Shown here: one piece after another, positions 19,080 through 31,946 of the stretch
Numbering within the stretch: position 1 is the first letter of the stretch
Layout: each line of letters begins with the position of its first letter
Assembly (NCBI GenBank): GCA_025201375.1
Contig: JAIWZP010000027.1
Coordinates: 310,001-374,000 of the forward strand
Direction of reading: 5' to 3'
DNA length: 64,000 nucleotides
DNA from: Gongronella butleri
Taxonomy: Eukaryota; Mucoromycota; Mucoromycetes; Mucorales; Cunninghamellaceae
The notes under the pieces: generated by a model
Seen by the model: only the letters and a program-made list of their open reading frames with translations
The model's database searches: none
What the model was told of the DNA's origin: nothing
Translations under genes and position numbers: made by a program

Positions 19080-21204
19080 TTGAAAATTATTGATCCAATG
19101 TTTGATCGATTTTTGCAAGCGTACAAAGTTCATCTACAGTATTATCGGACGCACAAGCAAACAGCCAGGAAATCACACCCAAGTGCGTCTTTTTTGATCG
19201 GTGTCATTTTCACCACGATCTACAAAATGTTTCGAGAGACCGTACGGAAATTGTGGAAATGTCAAGATTTTGGTGGATTTACCTGCAAAGCGACCCGGTC
19301 GACTCCTGGATTAAACGACGTCGTGTCAAAAAGAGCGCGTCAATATAAATCCTAGTTTGAAGCTCTTCGTAATGATCCAACCATGTTTTGGGGTATTTAA
19401 TTCTGTATTTGTTCAAATGCCGATATTTTTGAATTCATCTGGAGCAGTACAACAATGCAGTGGACATCTGATTTTCAACGTATTGCTGAAACAGGCGCGG
19501 CGAAATAGCCAGCGAGCAAAGTCTGGAAGGCAATCAGATCATGAGTTGTGGTGATGATCATCATTGGATTTGCGACAATTCGTGAAAATGGTGCATGTCA
19601 CGAAAACAGACTGATCAATCTCTGGTTTTTAATTTTTTTCTGCAAAGAGAGAGACGTTGAAGTAGCCAAATGGCAAAGTTTGATGGTAATAGAATCATGA
19701 TTTTACCGCGAAACGATTCTTACCAAAACTCGTTACAGCCAAATTTCCAGCAATGTCGTGCTTCTCGACAAACCGCATGATCGACCTTTGGTTTTTAATT
19801 TTTTTCTGAAAAGAGAAAAGCCAAATCCTATATGTGGAGAAGTTTCGTGGAGCTGCAATGATTCTTGGTGGTGAAATGATTTTTTTTCGAATTTGGAAAA
19901 AAAAGTTGGTCAGGTCAAAATGGATCTGGAGGGTCCCCCGCTTTAAGAGATTCAAGTCCAGACAGAAATCCAAATCCGTTTGGCAGCCTATACACAGGAC
20001 ATCTGAGAGTCATGTCATCGTATGCATTGACCATCTCTTCCTAAGAAAATCTGCAATAAAAAACGTGTGTCAACTTGACCGTTCTCGAGCACATGGCGAT
20101 CAAAGGCAAATCTTAGAAACTTTGATTTTTCGACCATTTTTGGACATGCCGTGGCAAAACCGAATCTATTCGAGAGAGGATGAAATTCTGCTTCTTTTGT
20201 CACGGCAGTGCCATGGTGGGTCATCCAGCTCGTTGCTGAGCAAATCACGCTCGAAATTTTTGATCGAGCGTCCGAAGTGTACAAAGGTCACGCATCGAGT
20301 TTGTCGGGCGGGGATAAATGACGCGCGAGCGCGTCTCGTTCTACTCGTGCAAGTTTCACTCTGATCGAATAATAATTTAGTGCGTTCGGGCTAAAATTGC
20401 AGATTTATGGCAAAACGTCAATTTCCTTGCCAACGGCCTAATTTATATCTGGTTTTAAAGCCATTCACGAGAAGTTCAAGGCTGAAATGCCCTACTGTAA
20501 AAGTTTCATGGTGCTGCGATCATTGAATGGCGTGCCATGGCAACTTGGAAAAATCGCGATTTTTCGCCCATTTTCCTAGGGGTCCAGTTGGCATTTTCAG
20601 AGCCGTGAATTTTGGTTTCTCAGATTACCATGCAATTCACACCATAGGTGAACGCGTCTGATTTTTCAACGAAAATGACATAAAAACATGAGGTCCATCA
20701 TCTAGCTTTGGCGAAAAATGCGATTTCGTGTGTTTTGGAGGCCATACGGCCAGCCAACTCGATGAGTTTTGGCCGCAGCATCTGGAAATTCATATCACTA
20801 GATAGCGCGCCGTCTGCCTCGCGCGAAGGCGCCGGTGATCGATGGAAAAAGCGAGTTCCGGCGAAATGGGTATCCAAAATGGAACAGCGCGTAAGTTTCA
20901 ATTTGCAAAACATCGCGTTCTGCTTGCGGTAGCCACTTTTTTTCGTATTGAATCCAAGCGCCTGGCGCATTTCTAGATTATGGACGCGTCGGCGCGGCTC
21001 GATGGACGCGTTTTCCCCGTGCAATTCGCCATTGAAATTAATTTTAAAATGCCTGATTGCTTGTTACTTTCCAGATAAATCATCCTCTTTTTTACCATGC
21101 CCCGTGGTTTCTCCGTGTCATTTTTCTTCTTGTGGGAGAGTTTGACGCAATTCGGGAGACCTATTTTTTCGATTTTGGTATTGGAGCCCTCCCACGGCTG
21201 ATTT
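19080..21204 (+). repeat. Dispersed 2.1-kb repeat, copy A
   Basis: This segment matches 45921-48019 almost end to end in the same orientation, with scattered substitutions and small indels. Anchors shared in order include ATTGATCCAATGTTTGATCG, GGTCGACTCC, TAATTCTGTATTTGTTCAAA, CAACGTATTGCTGAAACA, GGTTTTTAATTTTTTTCTG, AATAATAATTTAGTGCGT and CTATTTTTTCGATTTTGG. Outside these limits the similarity stops. No transposase, reverse transcriptase or terminal inverted repeat is visible. It is probably a non-autonomous or decayed mobile element or a segmental duplication. Confidence 0.85.
20677..21204 (+). repeat. Core module of the interspersed repeat family, copy 1
   Basis: The 3' quarter of the 2.1-kb repeat is also present, more diverged, at 36711-37055, 47498-48019, 59286-59842 and 61631-62188. 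Diagnostic order: ATAAAAAC then GGGGTCC-like, TTTCGGCGTAAAATGC-like, a stretch with AAAGAGC or equivalent, CAATTCGCAATTGAAATT-like, TTGCTGATTGCTCGT-like, and GGAGACCTATTTTTTCGATT-like. Confidence 0.75.
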
Positions 21205-23857
21205 TGGATGGTCGTGTAGCGCTCTTTTGGCTGTTACAAACTAGCCGTTTGAAACGCCCACTAAGATTTTAGCGTGCCCTTTTTACCTTTTGACGCGTTT
21301 CAACTTTGCGCAGTGCCTCATTGCCAATTGCTCCCTTGATTCTCTGGCAAAAACATGCAGTATGGTATAAGCAACGTGAATCAACTTGTTCAATCAATCA
21401 AAATTTTGAACCAAAGGATGCGAAGCATAGGCGTCAATCGATGCTGGGCTCTCTCGGTCATCAAATTAGAAAAATTCACACGTCAAGATACGAAATAAGC
21501 GCCAAAGTCGGGTTTGATCAGCAAACTCGACGAGATCCCCACAAAATCCCTTCTTCAGAGCGGCCACTTTTGCTTCCTCGACTTGATCGCTTTACTGCAT
21601 TTGGTGTCTTGCTTGCTTTGATTGGTTGTGTATTTTTGCCAAGTAAGTTGACCAAATGTGCGTTACTTGGTCGATTGAGCCTCTCCTGACGAGCCACTCC
21701 AAAGCACTTATCCAAGCAAACCTTTGACCGAATGCTAACAATGTAAAATAAGGAACACGGGGATGTCTGTTTCATCCATCAGTGTGATGAAATTGGTGGG
21801 AAATTTAAAAATTGAGCAAAAACCAGCCTAGGTGCATCAAATTCCCCCTTGACTGCTGTCGTCGATGCTAACACACGCTCCACCGTGATCACCCACTTCC
21901 GGCTCCATGTCTTTCCATTGCATGGGACACGTGGCGAGCGACGTTTTGTCGCGACGTCACTGGAATCTGCCAACGACGGATGCATGCTGCCATGATTGAA
22001 CATGCAATGTCCCAGCCCTCGCGCTGTGTCCTCCAAAAAAAAAAAAAAAAGATGTAGATGCTGCGCAAGCACTTGTGGCACCGTGCGCTATCGACCCTGT
22101 GTCCCTTTTTGCCCCTTTTCTCCCCCCCATTAGATCAATTTCTACTTTTTACATGGCTTCGCGCGAACGCTTTTTTTTCATTTTGCCACGCGATGCGTGT
22201 GCGCCGATGCCATGGCTCTGACAATTAACGCTCGTCATGCGGCACCAACAAAAGAAAAAGAGAGGGAAACGATGATGCCATTGCCACGTGGACAGATGAC
22301 GCGGAAGGCTTCGCGATCAGGCGTCGGGGGGCCGCGGGGTTTGTGTTTTGCGCGCGATGGCATTTCCGAGGAAGAAAGACGGGATGGCTCGACTTTTTTT
22401 TTTTTTTTTTTTTTTTTTTTACTAGACTTTGATGGCGAAGCAAATTACCAGTGAGCAATAAATAAGACGTGTTGGGGGTGTGGCAAGCCATTGCGCGCGC
22501 ACAAGCACTGTCTTTGGCAACAGATCCACGGATACCGATATAATATGGCGGCAAATGGATCGCGTGCAACAGGAACACGAACACGAAGCCCATGACCCCC
22601 CCCCCCGCGACAAGTCGGGGATAGGCTAAAAAAAAAAAAAAGAGGAGCTGATTACGCCAAGGGCATTATCTTCTCCCAAGCACCAATGGGGGCCGATGGG
22701 CGCACCAATGGTGATCATGGCACTCTGATAAAGAGGGCGAGGGGGGGCCGCCTTCTTTGTGCGCCCCTGGATCTGCACGATGATGAAAAGCCGACGAGAA
22801 TCTTGGCTTGCTCCTTTTTGAGTAATCGAGCATCCCACATTGTATCTGGGCTGGTTTCCATTCGCATCCTTGCACTCGTTACGCGTGACTGTGGCACAAA
22901 TTGAAGATCTCTTTGGCTTGTGTTCACCATTGTACCACTTGGCTACCCCACACCTTTTTTTTTCTCTTTGCACCATGAGGTGGACGCCACATGACCATGG
23001 ATAAAAGAAGCAACCAACCTTGATTGCTATTTTCTCTCTGTGTCCCAGGAACAAAAAGTGCGGGGATTAGAATTTGTCTGATGAGATCCTATGATATATC
23101 AAAAAAAAAAAAAAGTGAGAGAGAAAAAAGGCTGAAAGAGGGCGTGAGTTCAACTAGACAAGTGGGGACACACACACACACGTCTTGTTGAGGATGGGGG
23201 GAGAGGGGGCCAAAGAGTAAGTCCAATAGACTGGTTTCCCCACGTTTCCATGTAAGAACAACCTTTTTTTTTATTTATATGCACGCGCGTACCAATTTAA
23301 ACGGAAAGAGGGCCGCGGTGCCCAATTGCCAGATGTTTACACGGTCGCGCTCGCACGCACAGAGAGAGGGGGTCCATGTCTTTGTTTGCGTTTTTGATTA
23401 GTTTATTCGAAAAATGCGAATCAAAAAAGAAAAATCGAAAGTGTGTGTCAAAAGGGGGATATGGGATGAAAGGGTAAAATGTATATCAAACAAAGAGGAA
23501 GAGGGGAAAAAATGTACATAAAAAATCAGAAAAAGGCGGGGAAAAGGTGGGAAAGAGGCGAAGGGGGGAGAGAAAAAGAGAGAAAAAAAAAGGACGAGAC
23601 ACGCTTCCTGATCTACAGGAATCGCGCAGCCCGATTAAAAAAAAAGAAAAAGTGGGCATGCATGTATCAATTCAGGGAACTATGTATAAAGAAAAAGGGG
23701 AGAGGGGGGAAGCTTAAGGGAATATAAAAAAAAAAAGATGAAGATGTACAAGCGTGTGGTGGATGGGGAAGGGAGGAAAAAGGGGGAAGGCGGCAGTGAA
23801 GAAAATCGACCATAGGGGCTTACAAGTAAGAAAATAAAAAGAAATAAAAAGAGGCCA
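21205..23857. other. Intergenic region between repeat copy A and the GATA-factor gene
   Basis: No convincing gene. Open frames at 22197-22593 and 22626-23054 read through homopolymers and have no motif. There is a T tract near 22397-22420, a CA run near 23168-23180, and purine-rich A/G sequence from about 23450 to 23860, which is the 3' flank of the minus-strand GATA gene. Confidence 0.5.
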
Positions 23858-25381
23858 TCATAGTGATTCAAGCTTGGGATTCTCCAGGTCCTTGTAGAGG
23901 ATGGAGCGCAAGATGGCACATCGGCGTTCAAGCATGGCCAGGAAGCCCTGCATTTGCTGGTTGTTCATGCGGCTGAGCAGATTCTTGAAGCGTGTGTCAT
24001 CAAAGTCGTTCCATTCCTTGGATGGGGCCGTGGGTGTCGGGTGAGCGGATGATGGCGGGGTGGACAGATGGTGGCTCGGGGCGGACGCGGGCATTGCAAG
24101 CATTGCGGGCATGTCGACCTGTTCCAATTGCGTCTCTTCGGCCACGGCGGGCGTGGTGGTGGTTTTGCGTCGTTTTGCGGAGCGCTTTGTCGCGTTTTGG
24201 TTGTTTTGGGTGGTGGCTGTGCGTGCGAGGGGCTTGTTTTGGGGATTTGCGTAGGTGTGGCAGTCGTGGCAGAGGAGGTGGCCATGCACGGTCGCGTGTG
24301 CGTACGCAGGGTCCATGAGCTGCTGGCATTGGCTGCAGAAGCTCGTGGCCAGGTGGTCCTGGTAGCCGCCAGGGCGCACAACGTCGTGGGTCGTGGTTGC
24401 CGGGATGGCCACGCTCGCATGCGAGTGGCCAGGCGATGGCGTCTTGTTGGTGTGGTCCAGGAGCGAGGCTGCTCCGCTGGAAGACGTGGAAACCATGGTC
24501 ATAGCCGACATGGGAGCAGGAGGAGGTGAATTGGCGTCCATTGGCAGATTGACATGCTTTTTTTGTTGTTGCTGTTGCTGCTGCTGCTGCTTTTGCTTTT
24601 GTGCCAATTGGTGCTGTTTTTGTCGAACGTGCAAAGGTCGATGGCTGCCATATTGCTTGTAATAGAGACCACACGCATTGCACAAAAAGTGGACGCGGTC
24701 GGGAGTACGACGCCACAATGGCGTGCTGGTGACATGGCAATTGGAGCATTCAAGCTGGCGCGACCGTTGCTGGCCCTGAGACGACGACGACGACGACGAC
24801 GACGAATTGGCCGAATTAGCCGAATTTGCCTTTGTCGCGGTGGATGAGGCCGGGGACTGGGCAGATGCGCGCGAATCGTCATGCAAGGGCACCATGTCGC
24901 TGTGGAGACCCGATCCGGAGGTGGAAAAGCGCGTCGTGTGGTGTGAATGCATGACATTGAGCCCTGCAGCGGCCTCATCATCGAATTGGACGAATTGATC
25001 AAAGGATTCCATAGTGTGCGGTACAGGAGGCGCGGTTGAGAACGTGGTGAGCGCGCTTGTAGACGTGGTAGCGGTCGCTGGCATGGTCAATTGCGACGAC
25101 GAGGTCGTATAGCCGGCATTGGGCGCCTCTTGTGCCTGTGCTTGCTGCTGCTGACCATACAATGCCTGCAACACGTTCAAGGGTAATCCTTGCAAGGCAT
25201 TGGGATCAAAATACATGGGCTGTGGCGAACGATCAAGCGAATCGTTGGACGACGTGGGCGAAGGGAAACTGCTGAAGGCTTGTCCTTCCGAGGATGGCGA
25301 GGGAAGAGATTGTTGAAGCAAATGCGAGAAGGGATCCTTGGTGAACAAATGATCACTGGTAAATTCGTCAGCTTTCACCAT
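23858..25381 (-). CDS. GATA-type zinc-finger transcription factor
   Basis: A single exon of 507 residues starting at the ATG at 25381; the frame extends one codon further to a TTG. The GATA finger spans residues 212-250: C212-x2-C215, TPLWRRTPD, then [12 protein letters not shown] with C234-x2-C237, so a Cx2Cx18Cx2C finger followed by a basic tail rich in Gln/Lys/His. A second Cx2Cx18Cx2C (C349, C352, C371, C374) follows about 110 residues later but lacks the TPLWR and NACGL cores. Low-complexity Ser, Gln and Pro tracts surround both. The C-terminus has a conserved-looking block, [13 protein letters not shown] then [14 protein letters not shown], likely a protein-contact helix. It should bind GATA sites in the nucleus; the target pathway (nitrogen, iron, light) cannot be told from sequence. 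Confidence 0.93.
   Translation of the reverse strand: MVKADEFTSDHLFTKDPFSHLLQQSLPSPSSEGQAFSSFPSPTSSNDSLDRSPQPMYFDPNALQGLPLNVLQALYGQQQQAQAQEAPNAGYTTSSSQLTMPATATTSTSALTTFSTAPPVPHTMESFDQFVQFDDEAAAGLNVMHSHHTTRFSTSGSGLHSDMVPLHDDSRASAQSPASSTATKANSANSANSSSSSSSSSQGQQRSRQLECSNCHVTSTPLWRRTPDRVHFLCNACGLYYKQYGSHRPLHVRQKQHQLAQKQKQQQQQQQQQKKHVNLPMDANSPPPAPMSAMTMVSTSSSGAASLLDHTNKTPSPGHSHASVAIPATTTHDVVRPGGYQDHLATSFCSQCQQLMDPAYAHATVHGHLLCHDCHTYANPQNKPLARTATTQNNQNATKRSAKRRKTTTTPAVAEETQLEQVDMPAMLAMPASAPSHHLSTPPSSAHPTPTAPSKEWNDFDDTRFKNLLSRMNNQQMQGFLAMLERRCAILRSILYKDLENPKLESL
24555..24600 (-). repeat. CAG/CAA repeat encoding a Gln/Lys tract in the GATA factor
   Basis: Trinucleotide repeats encode a run of about nine Gln flanked by Lys and Gln, just after the GATA finger. 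This kind of tract is length-variable in fungal transcription factors. Confidence 0.75.
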
Positions 25382-25534
25382 CAAGAAGAAGCAAAAAAGA
25401 TAGAGAGATCACAAAAAAGTTGAAAAAAGTGGAGGGAAAAAAGGGGGGATGCGCGCGCAATGGAGTAAAAGGAAAATAAGACAAATGCTGAAAAGAAGTA
25501 AAAAGAAGAAGAAAAGAAAAAGAGCGGAAATAGG

Positions 25535-25542
25535 TATTTATA
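25535..25542 (-). promoter_or_regulatory. Candidate TATA box of the GATA-factor gene
   Basis: On the minus strand the sequence reads TATAAATA about 155 bases upstream of the ATG. The intervening leader is A/G-rich on the plus strand (pyrimidine-rich on the coding strand), like the other promoters in this window. Confidence 0.4.
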
Positions 25543-27077
25543 CACAAAGCAGATCCTATCAAAAAAAAAAGGGGGGGTGGTTCAAGCACCTTTTGTTCTC
25601 AAAAGAGGGCAAGCGAGCCGAGTTTTTCGAGGGGATTCAATCACCGCTCGTCGTGCATGCCTATAAAGGTGTATGGGCCCCCCTGGCCAGTTGCGCCAAC
25701 TGGTGCAAAAGGACGTGTGTGTGTGCTTCTGTGTGTGTGCTGTGTGTGTTCCTTTCTCTGTGCTCAAAAGAGAGCAATGAGGAACGAATTGGGGGGTGCT
25801 CGCCATTTAAAAAAAAGGGGGGCGCACGCGCTGGATGTTAACCCAGCCTCCCGGTACTCGCCTAGAATAGCCCATAGAAAAAAAAAAAAAAAAAAAGTTG
25901 GCACTACCCAATCGAAAGAAGGAAATCTAAATGTGAATCAACCCCATATTTTTCCATGCACCCATGCACGGCTTCATTTCCACCTCGTTTGTCCCTCTAT
26001 TCTTGAGTTACAATGGAGGTGATCAGGGCGTCGGCTCGTACAAATCGAGCAGCGAGGAACGAGGCGCCCTTTTTTTTTTGTTTTGGCGCTTTTGATGAAG
26101 TTTTCAGCGCGTTTCTTGCTCTTTTTCTTTAAAGGGGAGTGGAACAGGATAGGTTTATCTGGCCCATGTTTGTTATTTTGATATGGAGCGCGATGGGCGA
26201 ATAAGAAGGCCGCGTCTCCTTTTGTCACTCCTCTCTCATTCTCCCAAAAAGAAGAAAAAAAAAAGCGGCTGGCCCTGGTCATTCGCGCACGCTGGCGCGC
26301 TCTTATGCCCCCCCCCATGTCGATTGGCTAGACCTTGTTTGCAGCATTGTTGCGCGCGTCTATGCTTCACCCATTATCCAGCCAATAGATGTGCAGCTTG
26401 TAATCAGTTGGCCGGATCCTGAATCGATATCTTACATCTCATAGGCCATTCATTGGTGGCAGATACTCTCACTGTGAGCTCAATTCCTGTTTTGGGGGTG
26501 CAAAAAAAGCATTGTGTTACCCTTGGACCGATGGCGACATTCAGGCACAAATGGACCAGAACACAAATGGCTTAACCCTAGCGACTTTTTGGCACTCCTT
26601 CCGTGGGCTTCCTTGCCCAATTGATTCCGCGCCGCCCTCGCCCACCCAATCCTTTTCACGCCAGTATCCATTTGAAGCCGCACATGCTTGCCTCTATCAT
26701 CACCACACAACGCGTGCGGGCACGCAGAAACGCGATAAAAGGAGACAAAAATTAGCAAAAAAAAAGAATGACGCGGGGGAAAAAAGGTGGGGTTTTGCGC
26801 CCGTGAGAAGCTTGATCTCATTAGGCTTGGTCCCATGTCTTTTTCTCTCTCTTTACGCCCCCTCCCCCCTCTTGCTCAATGATGCTCGATCCAAGGACAA
26901 AATAAAAGGCTTGGACAAAGACCACTCTTATTGTATTTAAAGTTTTACATATAAAAAAAGTCAGCCCCACTCTTTTATTGTAAAAACAAAAAAATCACCA
27001 TGGTCGTGTCACCTCCTTTTTTTTCACTTTGCTTGGACTCCTTGTGCAACGAATCGAGAACAATTGGTTGGGTGTGC

Positions 27078-27081
<4 letters not shown>

Positions 27082-27130
<49 letters not shown>
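27082..27130 (+). repeat. 49-base T homopolymer
   Basis: The longest uninterrupted homopolymer in the window. The exact length may carry sequencing error. Confidence 0.85.
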
Positions 27131-27131
<1 letters not shown>

Positions 27132-27193
27132 TGTGGGGTGTGTACATGTGCCTATTTGGTCCTTTTGCTTGCGCGTATAAAGTATGCGTGTGT

Positions 27194-27198
<5 letters not shown>

Positions 27199-27238
<40 letters not shown>
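27199..27238 (+). repeat. (GT)n microsatellite, about 20 units
   Basis: An uninterrupted GT dinucleotide run lies 70 bases after the T tract. There is no coding context. Confidence 0.95.
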
Positions 27239-27240
<2 letters not shown>

Positions 27241-28068
27241 ATACATTACATGCAAAAAAGACCCAGTGAACACAAATGAATCTCTCGATCAAAACAAGGT
27301 TTACCTTTTTTCGCGAAAGGGAGAAATTTCGATTGGTCCCATACTCTTTCGTTAGAATACACGTATAAATAAAAACGAAAACGTCTGTTCTTTGCTGGCT
27401 TTTGCCCTTTGCACCCCCACGGGCACCCCCATGTTTCGAATTGGATGTGCAGGAGACCAAGATTTTTTTTCTTTTGCCGAAACAAGTGGGTCACTTGGCC
27501 ATTGAAACGAGTCAAGGGCAAAATAAGCGTGGGTGGGTGCTGGACCCCCACTACAGAAATTGAGAGCCATGGGCGTCATCGGCTATGACTCCCTATTTTT
27601 TTCTATTTTTTCTTTTTTTTTTTTGCGCCTCATGCTGCCCGTGCTTGGCAATTGGGCTGCTTCATGAAAGCAAAATGAAGGAGACACGCGCGCCAAGTGA
27701 GTGCATGTTTTTCTTCGTGAGCAAGGCACTTTTTTTGACTCGGGAAAAAGAATAGAGAAGGCGCGTTTGATCAAGGATAGGCAAAAGGTGACGAACGAGC
27801 CCCCTCTTCCGCTTATCCGATATCCCTATCGTGATTGTGCCTCGCTATCGTCGCTATCGAATAACAAACAAGATATCCTGATGTTCATGGCAGATCAAAA
27901 ACGCAAGGGTTGACTTGATTCTACGGAAAACGAGCAAAACTCAAGCGCGCTTCTTGGCAATTTCCGTGGAATGAGGGCTTAGGATGAGCACGACCAATAT
28001 GTGCAACGTCTTGGTATAGAATTGAGTGGGGCAGTGTGCGATTGTGGAGGCATTGGGGGGAGGAGAGG

Positions 28069-28099
<31 letters not shown>

Positions 28100-29080
28100 G
28101 GGAATGAGCAAGAACGCGTCGGCATTCCCCTCCATGATCAAATGCGACCGTGCTTGATCTTGACAAATTTAGCAAGCGGCATCACTGTCAATCTCCTTTT
28201 AGCATTTGACACGCTTCTGGACCGACGCACATTAGGTCCTAATGCCAAATCACGATTTTGTATCACTGGGCCCTCGCTTTTGGGGGGTGGGGACGCTACC
28301 AGTGAGGCGTTGAAAAAAAAAAAAAGAGGAGGCAAAAGAGGCGTGGTACTGTAAGAGCAAATCGACGCGCTTTTTGCGCGACCCATTCTTTTTTTTTCAA
28401 GCGCCGGCCCCCCCTGTCCCTCGACTCTTCCACACTTTGTCCCCTTGGTAACCTCCTGTAAGCTAAGGCGAAAAAAAAAATAAACTATCGGCATCCCGCC
28501 AATACCAATGAAGAGATCGGCAATCACGCACTTGTCACCTCCTAATCAAATTGGCTGCGCGGGAGGCAATTAGAGCTAGCACCTTCCTGGGCACAACCCG
28601 CGGGGCAAGGGACAAAGAAAAAAGAGGGGGAGAAGCCGCTGACGCGTCATTTTTTTGTAACACCAAGAAGACCAATTTTTAAGATAAGCATTTGCTTTGA
28701 TCCTCAACCAACCCAAAAAGTACAATGGCAGTGTCGATCACCATCAAGAATTGCAATACGGCGGGAACGAGGTCATGCTGATCTCCCTCCTTTTTTTTTA
28801 ATTGTCTAATGCTGTGTACCTCGGCTTTTCACCAATCACACAGGAACAATAAAATAACGGTATCAAGCAATTGTTCTTTATTCTCCTTGGCTTCAATGTG
28901 TTGGGGGGTGAGGAGACGAGGACGCGAGATGAAGAAAGAAAGTGGGGGATGCGCGACAAGGAACGCTAATTGGGGGTGGGGGTGGGGAGGAACCAATGGC
29001 TCTCTCAATACAAAAAAAAAAAAAAGCAAAAAAAGATACATTGACGCGCATGTTTTGCGTGCCATGCCCGGGTAAGAACT

Positions 29081-31219
<2,139 letters not shown>

Positions 31220-31946
31220 GATATAAATAAAGGGAAAAACGGATGAATTCGCGAAAAATCGTGTGTATATATGACAAAGGAAGCGGGGAAGGGGTTGAGG
31301 GAGACAAAACAAGGGCTCGACGGGTTGCAAGAGGTGAAAACAGGCCGAGAAGAACGAAAAGAAAAGTAGGTCAGGTCGAAAAAAGGTCAGATTTCTTGGT
31401 CTTGGCGACCACCTTGCGGCGGCGTTTCAATGTGCCCTGCCCTTTTTGCCCGCCCCGCGGGAACATGCTGAAGAATAGCTAGGCATCCATTTCTGGGCCA
31501 TTTTTCATCGTTTTCTTGGACAAAAGCCTGCTCCACCTTTTTTTTTGTATTTTTTTTAGACAGAGACGCGCTTCTTTGTTCACTCCATTGAAAATTTTGA
31601 ATGGGAAACGCGCTATGATTTATCAATTGCATTTCGAGAGCGCGTCTGGAGCTTGAATTGCGCGTCCCTGATGCTCGTTTTGCCCATTTTGCCCATTTTC
31701 CCCTGCTGCAGGAGGGAATACGCCCACGCCTCCTTGGCTAAAGATGCATCACGTCATGTTATGCCAAGGACAACAAAAGCAATAAACAAGAAAAAGATTG
31801 CAATGCGCGGGCAATGGCCAATTTATCTCTTCTCCCACAGCTCCAATAGCCACCCAAGGCTCCAATGGCCGAATTTCGTACCCACCCCACATGACTCCCA
31901 TTGTGCGTAATTTGGATGGAGGATTACTTTAATTCTATGCTATTGT
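31220..31946. other. Intergenic region between VPS4 and the SLS1-like gene
   Basis: Promoter region of VPS4 on one side and 3' flank of the SLS1-like gene on the other, both on the minus strand. No gene is seen. Confidence 0.5.

Larger units (their letters stand above)
25382..29080. other. 3.7-kb intergenic region with homopolymers and a GT microsatellite
   Basis: No gene is supported on either strand. The region holds the GATA-factor promoter (first few hundred bases), many A and T runs, a 49-base T tract and a GT microsatellite. All open frames are short and read through simple sequence. The right end (28860-29080) is the 3' flank of VPS4. Confidence 0.5.

Noticed and set aside
26480..26940. 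Opposing frames in the 25-29 kb gap
   Set aside because: No motif, no start context, and simple-sequence composition.
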